Positions 46,533-54,555 of a stretch of 64,000 bases of DNA are shown piece after piece (the first letter of the stretch is position 1; every line of letters starts with the position of its first letter). The notes under the pieces were generated by a model. That model saw nothing but the letters and a program-made list of their open reading frames with translations. It was not told the DNA's origin and made no database searches. Position numbers and translations under genes: made by a program. The stretch is from the NCBI RefSeq assembly GCF_900177295.1, contig NZ_FWZX01000001.1:124001-188000 (forward strand), given 5' to 3'. The DNA comes from Tistlia consotensis USBA 355 (GTDB taxonomy: Bacteria; Pseudomonadota; Alphaproteobacteria; Kiloniellales; DSM-21159).

Positions 46533-47015
46533 TTATTCCAATCCGAGCGGCAATTCCCCGCGCGACTTGACCGCATCGATGACGAAGGAGGTGTGCAGGT
46601 CCTTGACCCCGGGCAGGCGGATCAGGCGGTCGCGGGTGAAGCGGCCGTAGGCCTCCAGGTCGGTGACCACGACGTGCAGCAGGAAGTCCATGTCGCCGGC
46701 CATCATCCAGACGCCGACGATCTCCGGCAGGCGGCGGACCTCGCGCTCGAAGGCCTCGGTGTCGGCGTCCCGGTGGCGCTCGACGTTGACCCGCACGAAG
46801 GCCTCGATGCCGAGCCCGAGCTTGCCGCGGTCGAGCAGCGCCGCATAGCCCTCGATGACGCCTTCGCTCTCGAGCTGCTTCAGGCGGCGCAGGCAGGGCG
46901 AGGGCGACAGGCCGACCCGCTCCGCCAGCTCGGCGTTGGTCAGGCGTCCCTCGCGCTGCAGCACCCTGAGGATGCGCAGGTCGGCATCGGTCAGGCGGCG
47001 CGGCGACCCGGCCAT
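46533..47015 (-). CDS. Lrp/AsnC-family regulator
   Basis: A 160-residue feast/famine regulator. The N-terminal HTH is LTDADLRILRVLQREGRLTNAELAERVGLSPSPCLRRLKQLESEG (about 7-52); a RAM/AsnC effector domain of about 75 residues follows, with GVWMMAGDMDFLLHVVV (about 95-112). The start at 47015 has GGAGGGATC upstream. It lies directly upstream of phhA and on the same strand, so regulation of phenylalanine and tyrosine catabolism, as in other bacteria with lrp-phhA pairs, is the likely job. It probably autoregulates. Confidence 0.92.
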   Translation of the reverse strand: MAGSPRRLTDADLRILRVLQREGRLTNAELAERVGLSPSPCLRRLKQLESEGVIEGYAALLDRGKLGLGIEAFVRVNVERHRDADTEAFEREVRRLPEIVGVWMMAGDMDFLLHVVVTDLEAYGRFTRDRLIRLPGVKDLHTSFVIDAVKSRGELPLGLE

Positions 47016-47087
47016 CGGCGATCCCTCCAAGCTCGTGCCGAGCGGCCGCGAAGCCGCGCGGGAGCGCCGATCATAGCCTCCGACCGG

Positions 47088-47116
47088 CCGTCCCGCGCAA
47101 CGGCGCGACGGGACGG
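47088..47116. terminator. Hairpin between cytochrome c and the Lrp regulator
   Basis: CCGTCCCG (47088-47095) pairs exactly with CGGGACGG (47109-47116) over a 13-nt loop, between the cytochrome c stop codon and the lrp start. It is followed by no T run on either strand. A probable termination or processing structure for the cytochrome transcript. Confidence 0.45.
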
Positions 47117-47131
47117 CTCAGGCGGTAGCGG

Positions 47132-47521
47132 TCAGCTGTTCGCCTTCAGGTAGGCGATGATGTTGTCCATGTCCTTGTCGCTCTTGATCCCGGGGAAGAT
47201 CATCTTGGTGCCCTTGACGAACTCGCGCGGGTTGGCGAGCCACTTGCGCAGGTTGTCCTCGGTCCAGGTCAGGCCCTTCTCGCCGGCCTCGTGCATCCCC
47301 TTGGAGAACTTGTAGTCGTTCCGGCCCTCGCCCGCGGGAGCGCCGACGATGCCGTGCAGGTTCGGGCCGACGCGGTTCGGGCCGCCCGCCTCGATCGTGT
47401 GACAGGCCTTGCAGCGGGCGAAGACCTTCTCGCCTGCCGCGGCGTCGCCGTCGGCAAAGGCCGGCTGGGCGGCGGCGAAAACGAGCAGAAGCCCGGCACT
47501 GAAGAGGGCGTTTCGCATCAT
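47132..47521 (-). CDS. Exported c2-type monoheme cytochrome c
   Basis: A 129-residue small soluble cytochrome c. The signal peptide runs to about residue 24 (FSAGLLLVFAAAQPAFA). The heme motif is CKACH (about 37-41) and the distal methionine lies in KGTKMIFPG near 107. It resembles mitochondrial-type c2/c550 cytochromes that carry electrons in the periplasm. Two adjacent ATG codons (47521, 47518) follow GGGAGACA. Divergent from the ArsR gene and flanking sox genes, it is a plausible electron acceptor for the Sox system, though a general respiratory role is equally possible. Confidence 0.9.
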   Translation of the reverse strand: MMRNALFSAGLLLVFAAAQPAFADGDAAAGEKVFARCKACHTIEAGGPNRVGPNLHGIVGAPAGEGRNDYKFSKGMHEAGEKGLTWTEDNLRKWLANPREFVKGTKMIFPGIKSDKDMDNIIAYLKANS

Positions 47522-47797
47522 TGTCTCCCTTTCGTTCGGTTTTTCGGAACGGCCGCCGGGCATCATAGGGCCCATACCGGCGATGGCTACCGTGCGGGAA
47601 CGCCGCAACCCCCGGGAGGGCTCCGGCGCAGGGGGCTGGCGGGCGTTGTGCCACATCCGCTACAGTTCACAAAAAAGTTATGGAATAAAATCGACATCGA
47701 CCGCGTAGGCATTGCGGTGCTCGCAGTACCGACCAAATTGGACAGGTCCGTGTCAGTCCGCCAGAGCAACGGCCCCTCCGGGGTCGCGGGAAGTCCC

Positions 47798-48142
47798 ATG
47801 ATCGATCCTATCCAGATGATGGCCAGCGCCGAGCAGGCCGCACGCTTCCTCAAGACCCTGGCAAATCCGAACAGGCTGCTGATCCTCTGCATCCTGTCCC
47901 AGGGCGAGCGCAGCGTCGGCGAGCTCGAGGAGCTGCTGAAGATCCGCCAGCCGACCCTGTCGCAGCAGCTCGCGATCCTGCGCGACGAGGAACTGGTCGA
48001 GACGCGGCGCGACGGCAAGCAGATCTTCTACAGCCTGGCCAGCGACGAGACCGAGCAGATCATCGGGCTGCTCTACGAGCTCTACTGCGAGAAGTCGGCG
48101 GAGCCGCGGGGCCTGCGGGAGGCCCGCACGGCGGTCGGCTAG
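47798..48142 (+). CDS. soxR: ArsR/SmtB-family regulator, SoxR-like
   Basis: A 114-residue winged-helix repressor. The recognition region is RQPTLSQQLAILRDEELVETRRDGKQIFYSLAS (about 50-82), typical of the BigR/SoxR branch. Cysteines occur at the ILCILSQG position (about 31) and in YELYCEKSAE (about 99), where SoxR/BigR-type proteins use a pair of thiols to sense sulfur species by a tri- or tetrasulfide link. A plus-strand gene convergent with soxD; its region upstream is shared with the cytochrome c gene. Control of the sox operons through the AT-rich boxes at 50261 and 60288 is inferred. Confidence 0.85.
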   Translation: MIDPIQMMASAEQAARFLKTLANPNRLLILCILSQGERSVGELEELLKIRQPTLSQQLAILRDEELVETRRDGKQIFYSLASDETEQIIGLLYELYCEKSAEPRGLREARTAVG

Positions 48143-48171
48143 GCCGCCGCCGCGCCGGCGCTCGCCCTGCC

Positions 48172-48849
48172 TCACTCCACGCCCGCGCCCGCCGGCTTGT
48201 CCGGGGTGACGTCGATGACCCGCGCGTGGCCGATCACCTTCACCTCCTTCTTGCAGTCCTTCATGCAGGGCTCGTAGGGCTGGAACTCCGGCGCGTCCAT
48301 CGTGAAGAAGCCCTTGGCGTTGGGCATCACGATCTTCGGCAGGTTCTCCTTGGTCAGCACGAAGTCGTCGCCGACGATGTCGTTGATGTTCAGCAGATAG
48401 GCGACGACGGCATAGGTCTCGTCGGCGCTCAGCGACTCGGCGTCGCCGAACGGCATGGCCCGGTGCACGTAGTCCCAGACCGTGCTGGCGTAGGGCCAGT
48501 AGCTGCCGATGGTCTTGACCGGCGCGGCCTTGTCGAGCGTGCCCTGACCGCCCATCAGCACCGGGAAGCGCCCGGCGCCCTCGCCGAACTCGCCGTGGCA
48601 GGCGGCGCAGCGCTCGAGGAAGATCTGCTCGCCGTCGGCGACCGAGCCGGAGCCCTCGGGCAGGCCGAGGCCGTCGGGCCGCACGTCGATGTTCCAGCCG
48701 GCGATCTCTTCCGGCGTCGCCGGCGTGCCGAGGCCGTAGCGCTGCTCGGCTGCCCGGGCCGGATGCACGGACAGCCCGCCGAGCATGGCGAGAGACAGCG
48801 CCGTGGCGGTCAGGAGGGTCGCCCAGCGGGCCTTATCCCAGACGGACAT
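48172..48849 (-). CDS. soxD: Cytochrome c subunit of sulfane dehydrogenase, short SoxD
   Basis: A 225-residue exported cytochrome with a signal peptide at about 1-33 (LLTATALSLAMLGGLSVHPARA). A single heme motif CAACH is present near residue 84 with an FGDAES-containing methionine region (RAMPFGD, about 130). The well-studied Paracoccus SoxD has two hemes and about 384 residues, so this is the shorter monoheme form. The C-terminus has a CMKDC pair near 200. It overlaps the end of soxC by 17 bp and is the electron-accepting partner of SoxC in the periplasm. It could also be described as a generic cytochrome c. Confidence 0.85.
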   Translation of the reverse strand: MSVWDKARWATLLTATALSLAMLGGLSVHPARAAEQRYGLGTPATPEEIAGWNIDVRPDGLGLPEGSGSVADGEQIFLERCAACHGEFGEGAGRFPVLMGGQGTLDKAAPVKTIGSYWPYASTVWDYVHRAMPFGDAESLSADETYAVVAYLLNINDIVGDDFVLTKENLPKIVMPNAKGFFTMDAPEFQPYEPCMKDCKKEVKVIGHARVIDVTPDKPAGAGVE

Positions 48850-50149
48850 TCTCGACGCTCCCGTTCTCGTTGATCTGCCAGGTCTGGATCGAGTTGTTGT
48901 GGTAGATCGAGTTGACGCCACGCTTCTCCTGGAGCGCCGCCATGGTCGGCTGGACGTAGCCGGTCTCGTCGATGCAGCGGCTCTGCAGCAGCGCCGGCTT
49001 GCCGTCCCAGACCCAGTCGAAGGTGAAGCGGGTCAGGCACTTCGGCAGCACCGGGCCGTGCAACTGCGCGGTCTGCCAGTTGATGCCGCCGTCGACCGTC
49101 ACGTCGACCCGCTTGATCGCGCCGTGGCCGGACCAGGCCAGGCCCTTGATCACCACCGGGCCCTCCTGCTGCATCGGCAGCTCCGGCGCGGGGCTGGTGA
49201 TCACCGACTTGGCGTCCATCACCCAGGTGAACATGCGCGCCTTGCCGTTCGGCAGCAGGTCCGTGTACTTCGAGGTCTCCTCGCGCTGGTACCAGGGCTG
49301 GTCGCCGAGCTCGAGCCGGCGCAGCCACTTGACCCAGGTGTTGCCCTCCCAGCCGGGCACCACCAGGCGGATCGGATAGCCCTGCTCGGGGCGCAGCCGC
49401 TCGCCGTTCATCGAGTAGGCGACGAGGCAGTCGTCGAGCGCCTTCTCGAGCGGGATCGAGCGGGTCATGGCCGCCGCGTCCGCGCCCTCGGCCAGCACCC
49501 AGGCCGCCTTGTCCTTGAGACCGACCTCCTTGAGGAGCGTGCGCAGCGAGACGCCGGTGTACTGCACGCAGTGCACCATGCCGTGGGTGTACTGCACGCC
49601 GTTGAGCTGGGCGCCGTGCCACTCCATGCCGCTGTTGGCGGCGCATTCCAGGAAGTAGAAGCGGTTTTCCTGCGGGAAGCGCTTCAGATCCTCGACGGTG
49701 AACAGCAGCGGCCGATCGACGAGGCCGTGGATCATCAGCCGGTGCTCGGCCGGATCGACCTCGGCGAGGCCGCCGTGATGGCGCTCGAAGCAGAGGCCGT
49801 TCGGCGTCACGAAGCCGTCGAGCGCATAGAGCGGCGTGAAGTTGACCGAGGACTCGCGGGTCGCGGTCAGCCACTCGACGCTGCGCCGCACCACCTTGGC
49901 CTCGTGCTCCGAGGGCATGCCGTAGGGGTGCGCGTCGACCCCGGCGCCGAGATAGCGGGTCCAGTCCGGCACCGCGGGCGGCAGGCTGTCCGCGGCTGCC
50001 GGCGCGGTCGCCGCCCGGGCGGCCTTCAGGCCGCCGGACAGGCCGAGGGCGCCGGCGCCGAGCAGGCCACCGGCGGCCGCTCCGCCGGCGAGCAGACGGC
50101 GACGCGCCGGCGACTGCGGCGCATTGCGGTCCTTGACGTCGTCTTTCAT
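48833..50149 (-). CDS. soxC: Sulfane dehydrogenase molybdoprotein SoxC
   Basis: A 438-residue molybdenum-cofactor enzyme of the sulfite oxidase fold, exported by Tat. The signal is SPARRRLLAGGAAAGG within residues 13-45. The molybdenum-ligand cysteine is in YFLECAANSGMEWHG near 170, and NGVQYTHGMVHCVQYTGV and PGWEGNTWVKWLRRLELGD follow. The dimerisation domain is C-terminal. With SoxD it oxidises the sulfane sulfur bound to SoxY in the thiosulfate pathway. Encoded before soxD with an overlap; preceded by an AT-rich 26-bp box (50261-50286). Confidence 0.94.
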   Translation of the reverse strand: MKDDVKDRNAPQSPARRRLLAGGAAAGGLLGAGALGLSGGLKAARAATAPAAADSLPPAVPDWTRYLGAGVDAHPYGMPSEHEAKVVRRSVEWLTATRESSVNFTPLYALDGFVTPNGLCFERHHGGLAEVDPAEHRLMIHGLVDRPLLFTVEDLKRFPQENRFYFLECAANSGMEWHGAQLNGVQYTHGMVHCVQYTGVSLRTLLKEVGLKDKAAWVLAEGADAAAMTRSIPLEKALDDCLVAYSMNGERLRPEQGYPIRLVVPGWEGNTWVKWLRRLELGDQPWYQREETSKYTDLLPNGKARMFTWVMDAKSVITSPAPELPMQQEGPVVIKGLAWSGHGAIKRVDVTVDGGINWQTAQLHGPVLPKCLTRFTFDWVWDGKPALLQSRCIDETGYVQPTMAALQEKRGVNSIYHNNSIQTWQINENGSVENVRLG

Positions 50150-50260
50150 CTCTTCAGGGCTCCCGTACCTTCGCGCGGCCGTCGTCGCGGCTGCGTCCTT
50201 GCGTCGGCTGCCGGCCGCCCGGGAGGGCGCCCGATCCTGCCGGCAGGTTAGTCGAAAGCG

Positions 50261-50286
50261 TCATTATATGAAAGACGAATATGTTG
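50261..50286. promoter_or_regulatory. AT-rich sox box upstream of soxC
   Basis: Starts TCATTATATG and ends ACGAATATGTTG. It is identical to the box before soxX (60288-60313) at 22 of 26 positions and lies 112 bp before the soxC start. The outer CAT and ATG elements form an imperfect dyad. It is the probable binding site of the ArsR-type SoxR regulator. Confidence 0.7.
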
Positions 50287-50359
50287 TCGGACGAACGGTT
50301 GCGCCCGGCCCGCCCGCGACAATTCATCGCGCCCGGCGCGCGCCGGGCAGGCCGGCCCG

Positions 50360-50950
50360 TCAGCCGGCCAGGAAGCGCTTCAGGTAGCCGCGGAAGTCGC
50401 CCTGCTCGTAGGCCTTGTCCTCGACGTAGTGGAACATCGCCAGGAAGTGCGGCGGCTTGAAGTAGCCGGGCATGCGGGCGACCTCGGCCTCGTTGCCGGG
50501 CCGGCCGCCGACCGCCTCCGGCGTCTCGGGGAAGAACATGAAGGTCGGCGTGAAGCGGATGCCCCAGCGCCGCGCCAGCTCGCGCTCCTCCATGGCCTTG
50601 CCGTCGAAGTCGGTGACCTCGCGCGCGCCGATCAGGTTGAGCTGCAGGATGTCGAAGTGGCCGGAGACGAAATCGCGGATCGCCGGGTCGGCGAAATTGA
50701 CGAAGTGCGTCTCCTTGCAATAGGGGCAGCCCTTCAGCTCCCACATGATCGCGAAGCGCCGGCCACGCTGGGTCGCCGCCGCCAGGTCCTCGCCCAGGTC
50801 CAGGAAGGACTGGATGAAGAAGGGCTCCTCGTAGAGCCCGTCGTCGTTGAGCTTCGGGCCGTCGGCGGCGCGCGCCCGGGTCGCGGAGGCGGTCAGCAGG
50901 CCGGCGCCCGCGGCGGCGGCCAGGCTGGCGAAGCGTCGGCGGGTGATCAT
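50360..50950 (-). CDS. soxW: Periplasmic thioredoxin SoxW
   Basis: A 196-residue exported thioredoxin-fold protein. A Tat-type signal ITRRRFASLAAAAGAGLLTASATRARA precedes the mature region. The redox motif is CPYC (C75, C78) in WELKGCPYCKETHF, with a cis-proline in RFTPTFMFFP near 137. In sox clusters SoxW takes reducing equivalents from the CcdA-like SoxV and keeps SoxY or other partners reduced; its need varies between species. A 410-bp region containing the soxC box separates it from soxC; its own start lies 81 bp from the weak sox box at 51031. Confidence 0.9.
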   Translation of the reverse strand: MITRRRFASLAAAAGAGLLTASATRARAADGPKLNDDGLYEEPFFIQSFLDLGEDLAAATQRGRRFAIMWELKGCPYCKETHFVNFADPAIRDFVSGHFDILQLNLIGAREVTDFDGKAMEERELARRWGIRFTPTFMFFPETPEAVGGRPGNEAEVARMPGYFKPPHFLAMFHYVEDKAYEQGDFRGYLKRFLAG

Positions 50951-51030
50951 TCCTCGCGGTCCTCCCGTCATTCCAGGTCGCCGCTCACGCACGGCCTTCG
51001 CACGGCGAAGGTGTGGGGCAAAGGCGTTCG

Positions 51031-51056
51031 ACATATAGTATCTTGCGAATGTGTAG
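51031..51056. promoter_or_regulatory. Weaker sox box between soxW and the SpeE-like operon
   Basis: ACATATAGTATCTTGCGAATG begins a segment that matches the boxes at 50261 and 60288 at the same spacing. The CGAAT-x-TGT-x-G half is well conserved and the other half is degenerate, 13 of 26 positions overall against the soxC box. It lies in the divergent region between soxW and the plus-strand operon, so it could regulate both. Confidence 0.45.
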
Positions 51057-52696
51057 TGCGCACCCGGGAAACGCCGGGGCGGGAGCGGAGGACGACCCTG
51101 GACGGAATCGATCGGCCGAGCGCTTCGGGTGGCCGCGGCTGGCGGCGCGCCGCCTATGCGGGCGCCCTGGCGACGACCTCGGCCGGCGGCCTGGTGCTGG
51201 AGATCGTCGCCGGGCGCATGATCGCGCCCTACGTCGGCATGTCGCTCTACACCTGGACCGCGGTGATCGCCGTGGTCCTGGCCGGCTTCTCGCTCGGCCA
51301 CTGGTGGGGCGGCCGGCTGAGCGACGGCGGCGCCCGGCGCTGCGCGCTCCGGCTCGCCTGGCTGCTGCTCGCCGCGGCCGCGACGACCGCGGCCTGCCTG
51401 CCGCTGATCCGCCTGGCCTCGCCCTGGCTGCTCGGCGGCATCGCCGACCCGGTGACCGCCCTGGTGCTGCTGGCCCTCGTGCTGTTCCTGCTGCCCAGCC
51501 TGTTCATCGGCACGGTCTCGCCGATCCTGACCCGCCTCGCGGTCGATGCCCTGCCGGAGGCGCCGGGCCGGGCGATCGGCCAGATGTACGCGGTCGGCGC
51601 GGCCGGCTCGATCGCCGGGACCCTGCTGGCCGGCTACCTCTTCCTGTCCTGGATCGGCACGATCGGGACGGTGCTGAGCGTCGCCGGCTGCTACCTGCTG
51701 CTGGCGCTCGCCTTCGCCGCCGCCGCCCGGCCGGCGCGGCGCGAGGCCGCCGCAGCCCTCGCCCTCGCCCTGCTGGCCGGGCTCGGCATCGGGGCAGCGG
51801 GACGGCCGCTCGCCGCCTTCACCGCCCCCTGCCTCGAGGAGAGCGACTACTACTGCATCCGCGTCGTCGACCTGACCGGCGAGATCGGCCGGCCCGCCGC
51901 GCTGATGGTGCTCGACCACCTCGGCCACGGCATCAACGACCGCGACGACCCGGCGCGGCTGCACTCCAGCTACCTGCGCCTGACCGACCGCCTGCTGCGC
52001 GCGCGCCTCGGCGGCCGGCTCGACGGGCCGGGGGCCTTCTCGGCCTTCTTCGTCGGCGGCGGCGCCTATACCCTGCCGCGCGCCTGGGCGGCGAGCCATC
52101 CGAGAGCGCGCCTGACCGTGGCCGAGCTCGATCCGGCGGTGACCCGGGTCGCGGAGCGGGCGCTCTGGCTGCGCCCCGCGCCGGGCCTCGCGATCGAGCA
52201 CGGCGACGCCCGGCGGATCCTCCAGGGCCTGCCCGCGCAGACGCGCTTCGACATCGTCGTCGGCGACGCCTTCCACGACATCTCGGTGCCGCAGCACCTG
52301 ACGACGCGGGAGTTCGCCGGGCTGCTGCGCCGGCGCCTGGCGCCGCACGGCTTCTACGTCCTGAACGCCGTCGATTCGGCGCGCCGGCCGCTGTTCGTCT
52401 ACGCTGTCGTGCGCACGCTCGGCGCGGTCTTCGAGACGGTCGAGGTCTGGGCCGATGCGGAACAGCTGAGCGGCGGCGGGCGCATCACCTTCCTGGTGGT
52501 CGCCGGCCGCGAGCCCAGCCCGGCCGAACGCTACCGCGGCGCGCCCGACGCGGACGACCCGGAGGGCACGCTGTGGCTGCGCTGGCCGGCCGAGGACCTG
52601 GCCCGGCGCACGGCGGCCCCGGACGTGCCGCTGCTGACCGACGACTACGCGCCGGTCGACCGGCTGATGCTGCCGGTCCTGGCGGAGGACAAATGA
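51056..52696 (+). CDS. Membrane protein fused to a spermidine-synthase-like domain
   Basis: About 546 residues if the GTG at 51056 is used; a CTG at 51098 with an upstream GGAGG is an alternative, and no in-frame ATG precedes TM1. Residues 25-240 contain about six or seven hydrophobic helices (GLVLEIVAGRMIAPYVGMSLYTW; AVIAVVLAGFSLGHWWGGRLSDGGARR). From about 245 there is a SAM-binding fold: FFVGGGAYTLPRAW, LTVAELDPAVTRVAERALWL, DIVVGDAFHDISVPQHLTTREF. This is the fused MFS/spermidine-synthase class, whose reaction is unknown. It heads an operon with two exported proteins and lies between sox genes; its start region overlaps a sox-like box. Confidence 0.82.
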   Translation: MRTRETPGRERRTTLDGIDRPSASGGRGWRRAAYAGALATTSAGGLVLEIVAGRMIAPYVGMSLYTWTAVIAVVLAGFSLGHWWGGRLSDGGARRCALRLAWLLLAAAATTAACLPLIRLASPWLLGGIADPVTALVLLALVLFLLPSLFIGTVSPILTRLAVDALPEAPGRAIGQMYAVGAAGSIAGTLLAGYLFLSWIGTIGTVLSVAGCYLLLALAFAAAARPARREAAAALALALLAGLGIGAAGRPLAAFTAPCLEESDYYCIRVVDLTGEIGRPAALMVLDHLGHGINDRDDPARLHSSYLRLTDRLLRARLGGRLDGPGAFSAFFVGGGAYTLPRAWAASHPRARLTVAELDPAVTRVAERALWLRPAPGLAIEHGDARRILQGLPAQTRFDIVVGDAFHDISVPQHLTTREFAGLLRRRLAPHGFYVLNAVDSARRPLFVYAVVRTLGAVFETVEVWADAEQLSGGGRITFLVVAGREPSPAERYRGAPDADDPEGTLWLRWPAEDLARRTAAPDVPLLTDDYAPVDRLMLPVLAEDK

Positions 52697-52715
52697 CGAG
52701 GGAGGAGAAGCCAGG

Positions 52716-53450
52716 ATGCGATCCCGCCTGCTCGCGCTGCTGATCTGCCTGGCCCTGGCGGGCCTGACTCTGCCCGGGGTGGCCGCGGCGAGCGATCTGT
52801 CGCGCTACAACGCGGCGGTCGAGGCCGCCTACGGCCACTACCGCAGCGCCGTCTTCTACCTGCACAACGGCAATCCGGCGGTCGCCGACCTGGAGCTGCA
52901 GGACGCGGTCGACGCCTGGCGCAGCGGCGTGCTGCCCTTCCTGACCAGCCCGCCCGACGCCTACGCCGACGACGGCGAGTTCGACGACGCGCTGCAGGAG
53001 GTCGCGGTGCGCCTGCAGAAGGCCGAGGCCCTGGCCGCCAACGCCGAGATCGAGCCGGCCGCCGAGCAGCTGCAGCCGATCCGCCCACGGCTCGCCGCGC
53101 TGCGCAAGCGCAACGGCCAGCGCGTCTTCGCCGACTGCGTCGAGGACGCCAACGCGGCGATGGACCGGCTCTGGGAGTTCCGCGACGCCCGCCTCGACTT
53201 CGGCGACCGCGACCAGATGAACGCGCTGCGCTACGCCGTCTCGGTGACGCACTTCCTCTACAAGCGCTGCCAGGACGAGGCGCCGGCCGAAACCGCCAAG
53301 GCGCCGGAGTTCCAGCGCATCGTCGGCGGCGCCGTCGCCTCGCTGGCGACGCTGCCCGAGGCGATCGACCAGGCCGACGCCCAGCGGGTCGTCAACCTGC
53401 TGCGCGAGCTGCGCTCCTACGACCGCCTGTTCTGGCTGACCTTCGGCTGA
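52716..53450 (+). CDS. Exported all-helical protein of unknown function
   Basis: A 244-residue protein I do not recognise. The signal peptide is residues 1-25 (LLALLICLALAGLTLPGVAAA). The mature protein is predicted to be a bundle of long helices with two cysteines, C141 (RVFADCVEDANAAMDR) and C185 (FLYKRCQDEAP). Their spacing is compatible with one disulfide or with thiol chemistry; there is no CXXCH heme motif. It begins 19 bp after the SpeE-like gene and ends 12 bp before the DsrE-like gene. Context suggests a periplasmic partner in sulfur metabolism, which is inference only. Confidence 0.8.
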   Translation: MRSRLLALLICLALAGLTLPGVAAASDLSRYNAAVEAAYGHYRSAVFYLHNGNPAVADLELQDAVDAWRSGVLPFLTSPPDAYADDGEFDDALQEVAVRLQKAEALAANAEIEPAAEQLQPIRPRLAALRKRNGQRVFADCVEDANAAMDRLWEFRDARLDFGDRDQMNALRYAVSVTHFLYKRCQDEAPAETAKAPEFQRIVGGAVASLATLPEAIDQADAQRVVNLLRELRSYDRLFWLTFG

Positions 53451-53462
53451 AGGAGAGAGACG

Positions 53463-53936
53463 ATGCGCCGGCTCCGGCTGATCCAGGCCGCCCTCCTCCT
53501 CGCCCTGCTGGCCCCGCTCGCCGCCGGCGCCCAGCCCGCCCGGGCCGCGTTCAAGGAGACCGTGCTGAGCGACCCGCAGCCGGGCTTCGACGACCCGCGA
53601 CGGATCCTGCTGCAGATCTCGACCAGCGACGAGCGGGAGATCAACAACATCCTGTGGAATGCCGTGAACCTGCAGAAGTTCTACGGCATCGACAACGTGA
53701 AGATCGCCGTCGTCGCCTTCGGCCCGGGCATGGTCGCGCTCTACAAGGATTCGCCGGTGCGCGAGCGGATCGAGAGCCTGCTGAAGTACGGCATCGAGTT
53801 CCTCGGCTGCGGCAACACCATGGAGACGACCCACAGGAGCCCGGACGACCTGATCGAGGGCGTCGACTACGTGCAGGCCGGCATCGCCGAGATCGTCGAG
53901 CGCCAGCTCGACGGCTGGATCTACATCAAGCCGTAG
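53463..53936 (+). CDS. Exported DsrE-like protein
   Basis: A 157-residue DsrE-like protein with a signal peptide (LRLIQAALLLALLAPLAAGAQPARA, about 4-28). RILLQISTSDEREINNILWNAVNLQKFYG and VKIAVVAFGPGMVALYK are the first strands and helix of the DsrE fold. A single cysteine, C116 in EFLGCGNTMETT, sits where DsrE-family sulfurtransferases carry the persulfide-bearing cysteine. Cytosolic DsrE proteins bind sulfur during oxidation; an exported form would operate in the periplasm alongside SoxXAYZB. The third gene of the operon that starts at 51056. Confidence 0.87.
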   Translation: MRRLRLIQAALLLALLAPLAAGAQPARAAFKETVLSDPQPGFDDPRRILLQISTSDEREINNILWNAVNLQKFYGIDNVKIAVVAFGPGMVALYKDSPVRERIESLLKYGIEFLGCGNTMETTHRSPDDLIEGVDYVQAGIAEIVERQLDGWIYIKP

Positions 53937-53954
53937 CGGCCCGACGCTCCTCCC

Positions 53955-53969
53955 GGCCATTCAATGGCC
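53955..53969. repeat. 15-bp palindrome after the DsrE-like gene
   Basis: GGCCATT-C-AATGGCC is a perfect dyad 19 bp behind the DsrE stop codon, at the point where composition switches from GC-rich to AT-rich. It may be a terminator remnant or an insertion boundary. Confidence 0.4.
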
Positions 53970-54001
53970 TGATCGTGAGCTTACGGCAGCCGCGGCGATG
54001 C

Positions 54002-54526
54002 CTACACGTTATTAGCGCGATTGTGGGCTTCCTGGAAGAATGACGTATAGTTATCTTTCGAAATCGATAAACACTCCATAAGCTCTCCAGCCAAGTCGCC
54101 GCACTTCAAGGCAAGTAGGTTTAGCCGTCTAGAATCATATCTTTCTATCTTACTAGTAAATTTGTTGGTTGTTTTTCTTCTATTAAACCAAATGATACTT
54201 TCACTTCCGCCCATCACGCTATGAAGTATATCATTTCTGTCACATATATTCTGAATTTGTTTGACGGCATTAATTCCCCTTTCGTACTTGCCCGGATTCC
54301 TGTTCAGTAAGCTTAAGAGAATTGCACACCTTCCCTTGAATTGTATACTTGACGTAACGATAGACGCCTCCAGTGCCTCTAGACCAAGTTGCTTTGCGAT
54401 GCTGATCTCCAATACCGCTTCCAGGCCAGCCCATCCCATGATGAAATGGCCTAGCGCAGTTCGAATCTCGGTTTCGGGCATCTTCCATTGCCCGGTGGGG
54501 GCTGACTTGGGATGCTCTTCTTTCAT
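54002..54526 (-). CDS. HEPN-like protein in an AT-rich islet
   Basis: A 174-residue cytosolic protein encoded in strikingly AT-rich DNA compared with the rest of the window. It is predicted all-helical. Residues 97-102 read RNDILH, matching the R-x4-H motif of HEPN ribonuclease-type domains; the preceding helix carries IQNICD. No partner nucleotidyltransferase or antitoxin is adjacent. The codon use (many AAA, ATA, TTT and AGA) supports recent acquisition. The HEPN assignment rests on the motif and helical make-up alone, and the nuclease activity is not established. Confidence 0.7.
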   Translation of the reverse strand: MKEEHPKSAPTGQWKMPETEIRTALGHFIMGWAGLEAVLEISIAKQLGLEALEASIVTSSIQFKGRCAILLSLLNRNPGKYERGINAVKQIQNICDRNDILHSVMGGSESIIWFNRRKTTNKFTSKIERYDSRRLNLLALKCGDLAGELMECLSISKDNYTSFFQEAHNRANNV

Positions 54527-54555
54527 TGTTCCCTCGTCTAGATGGTTCCTGAAAC

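Noticed and set aside
47641-47700. AT-rich promoter-like sequence before the SoxR-like gene
   Set aside because: TTCACA and TAAAAT are only 14 bp apart and no sox-type box is present, so a promoter could not be defined.
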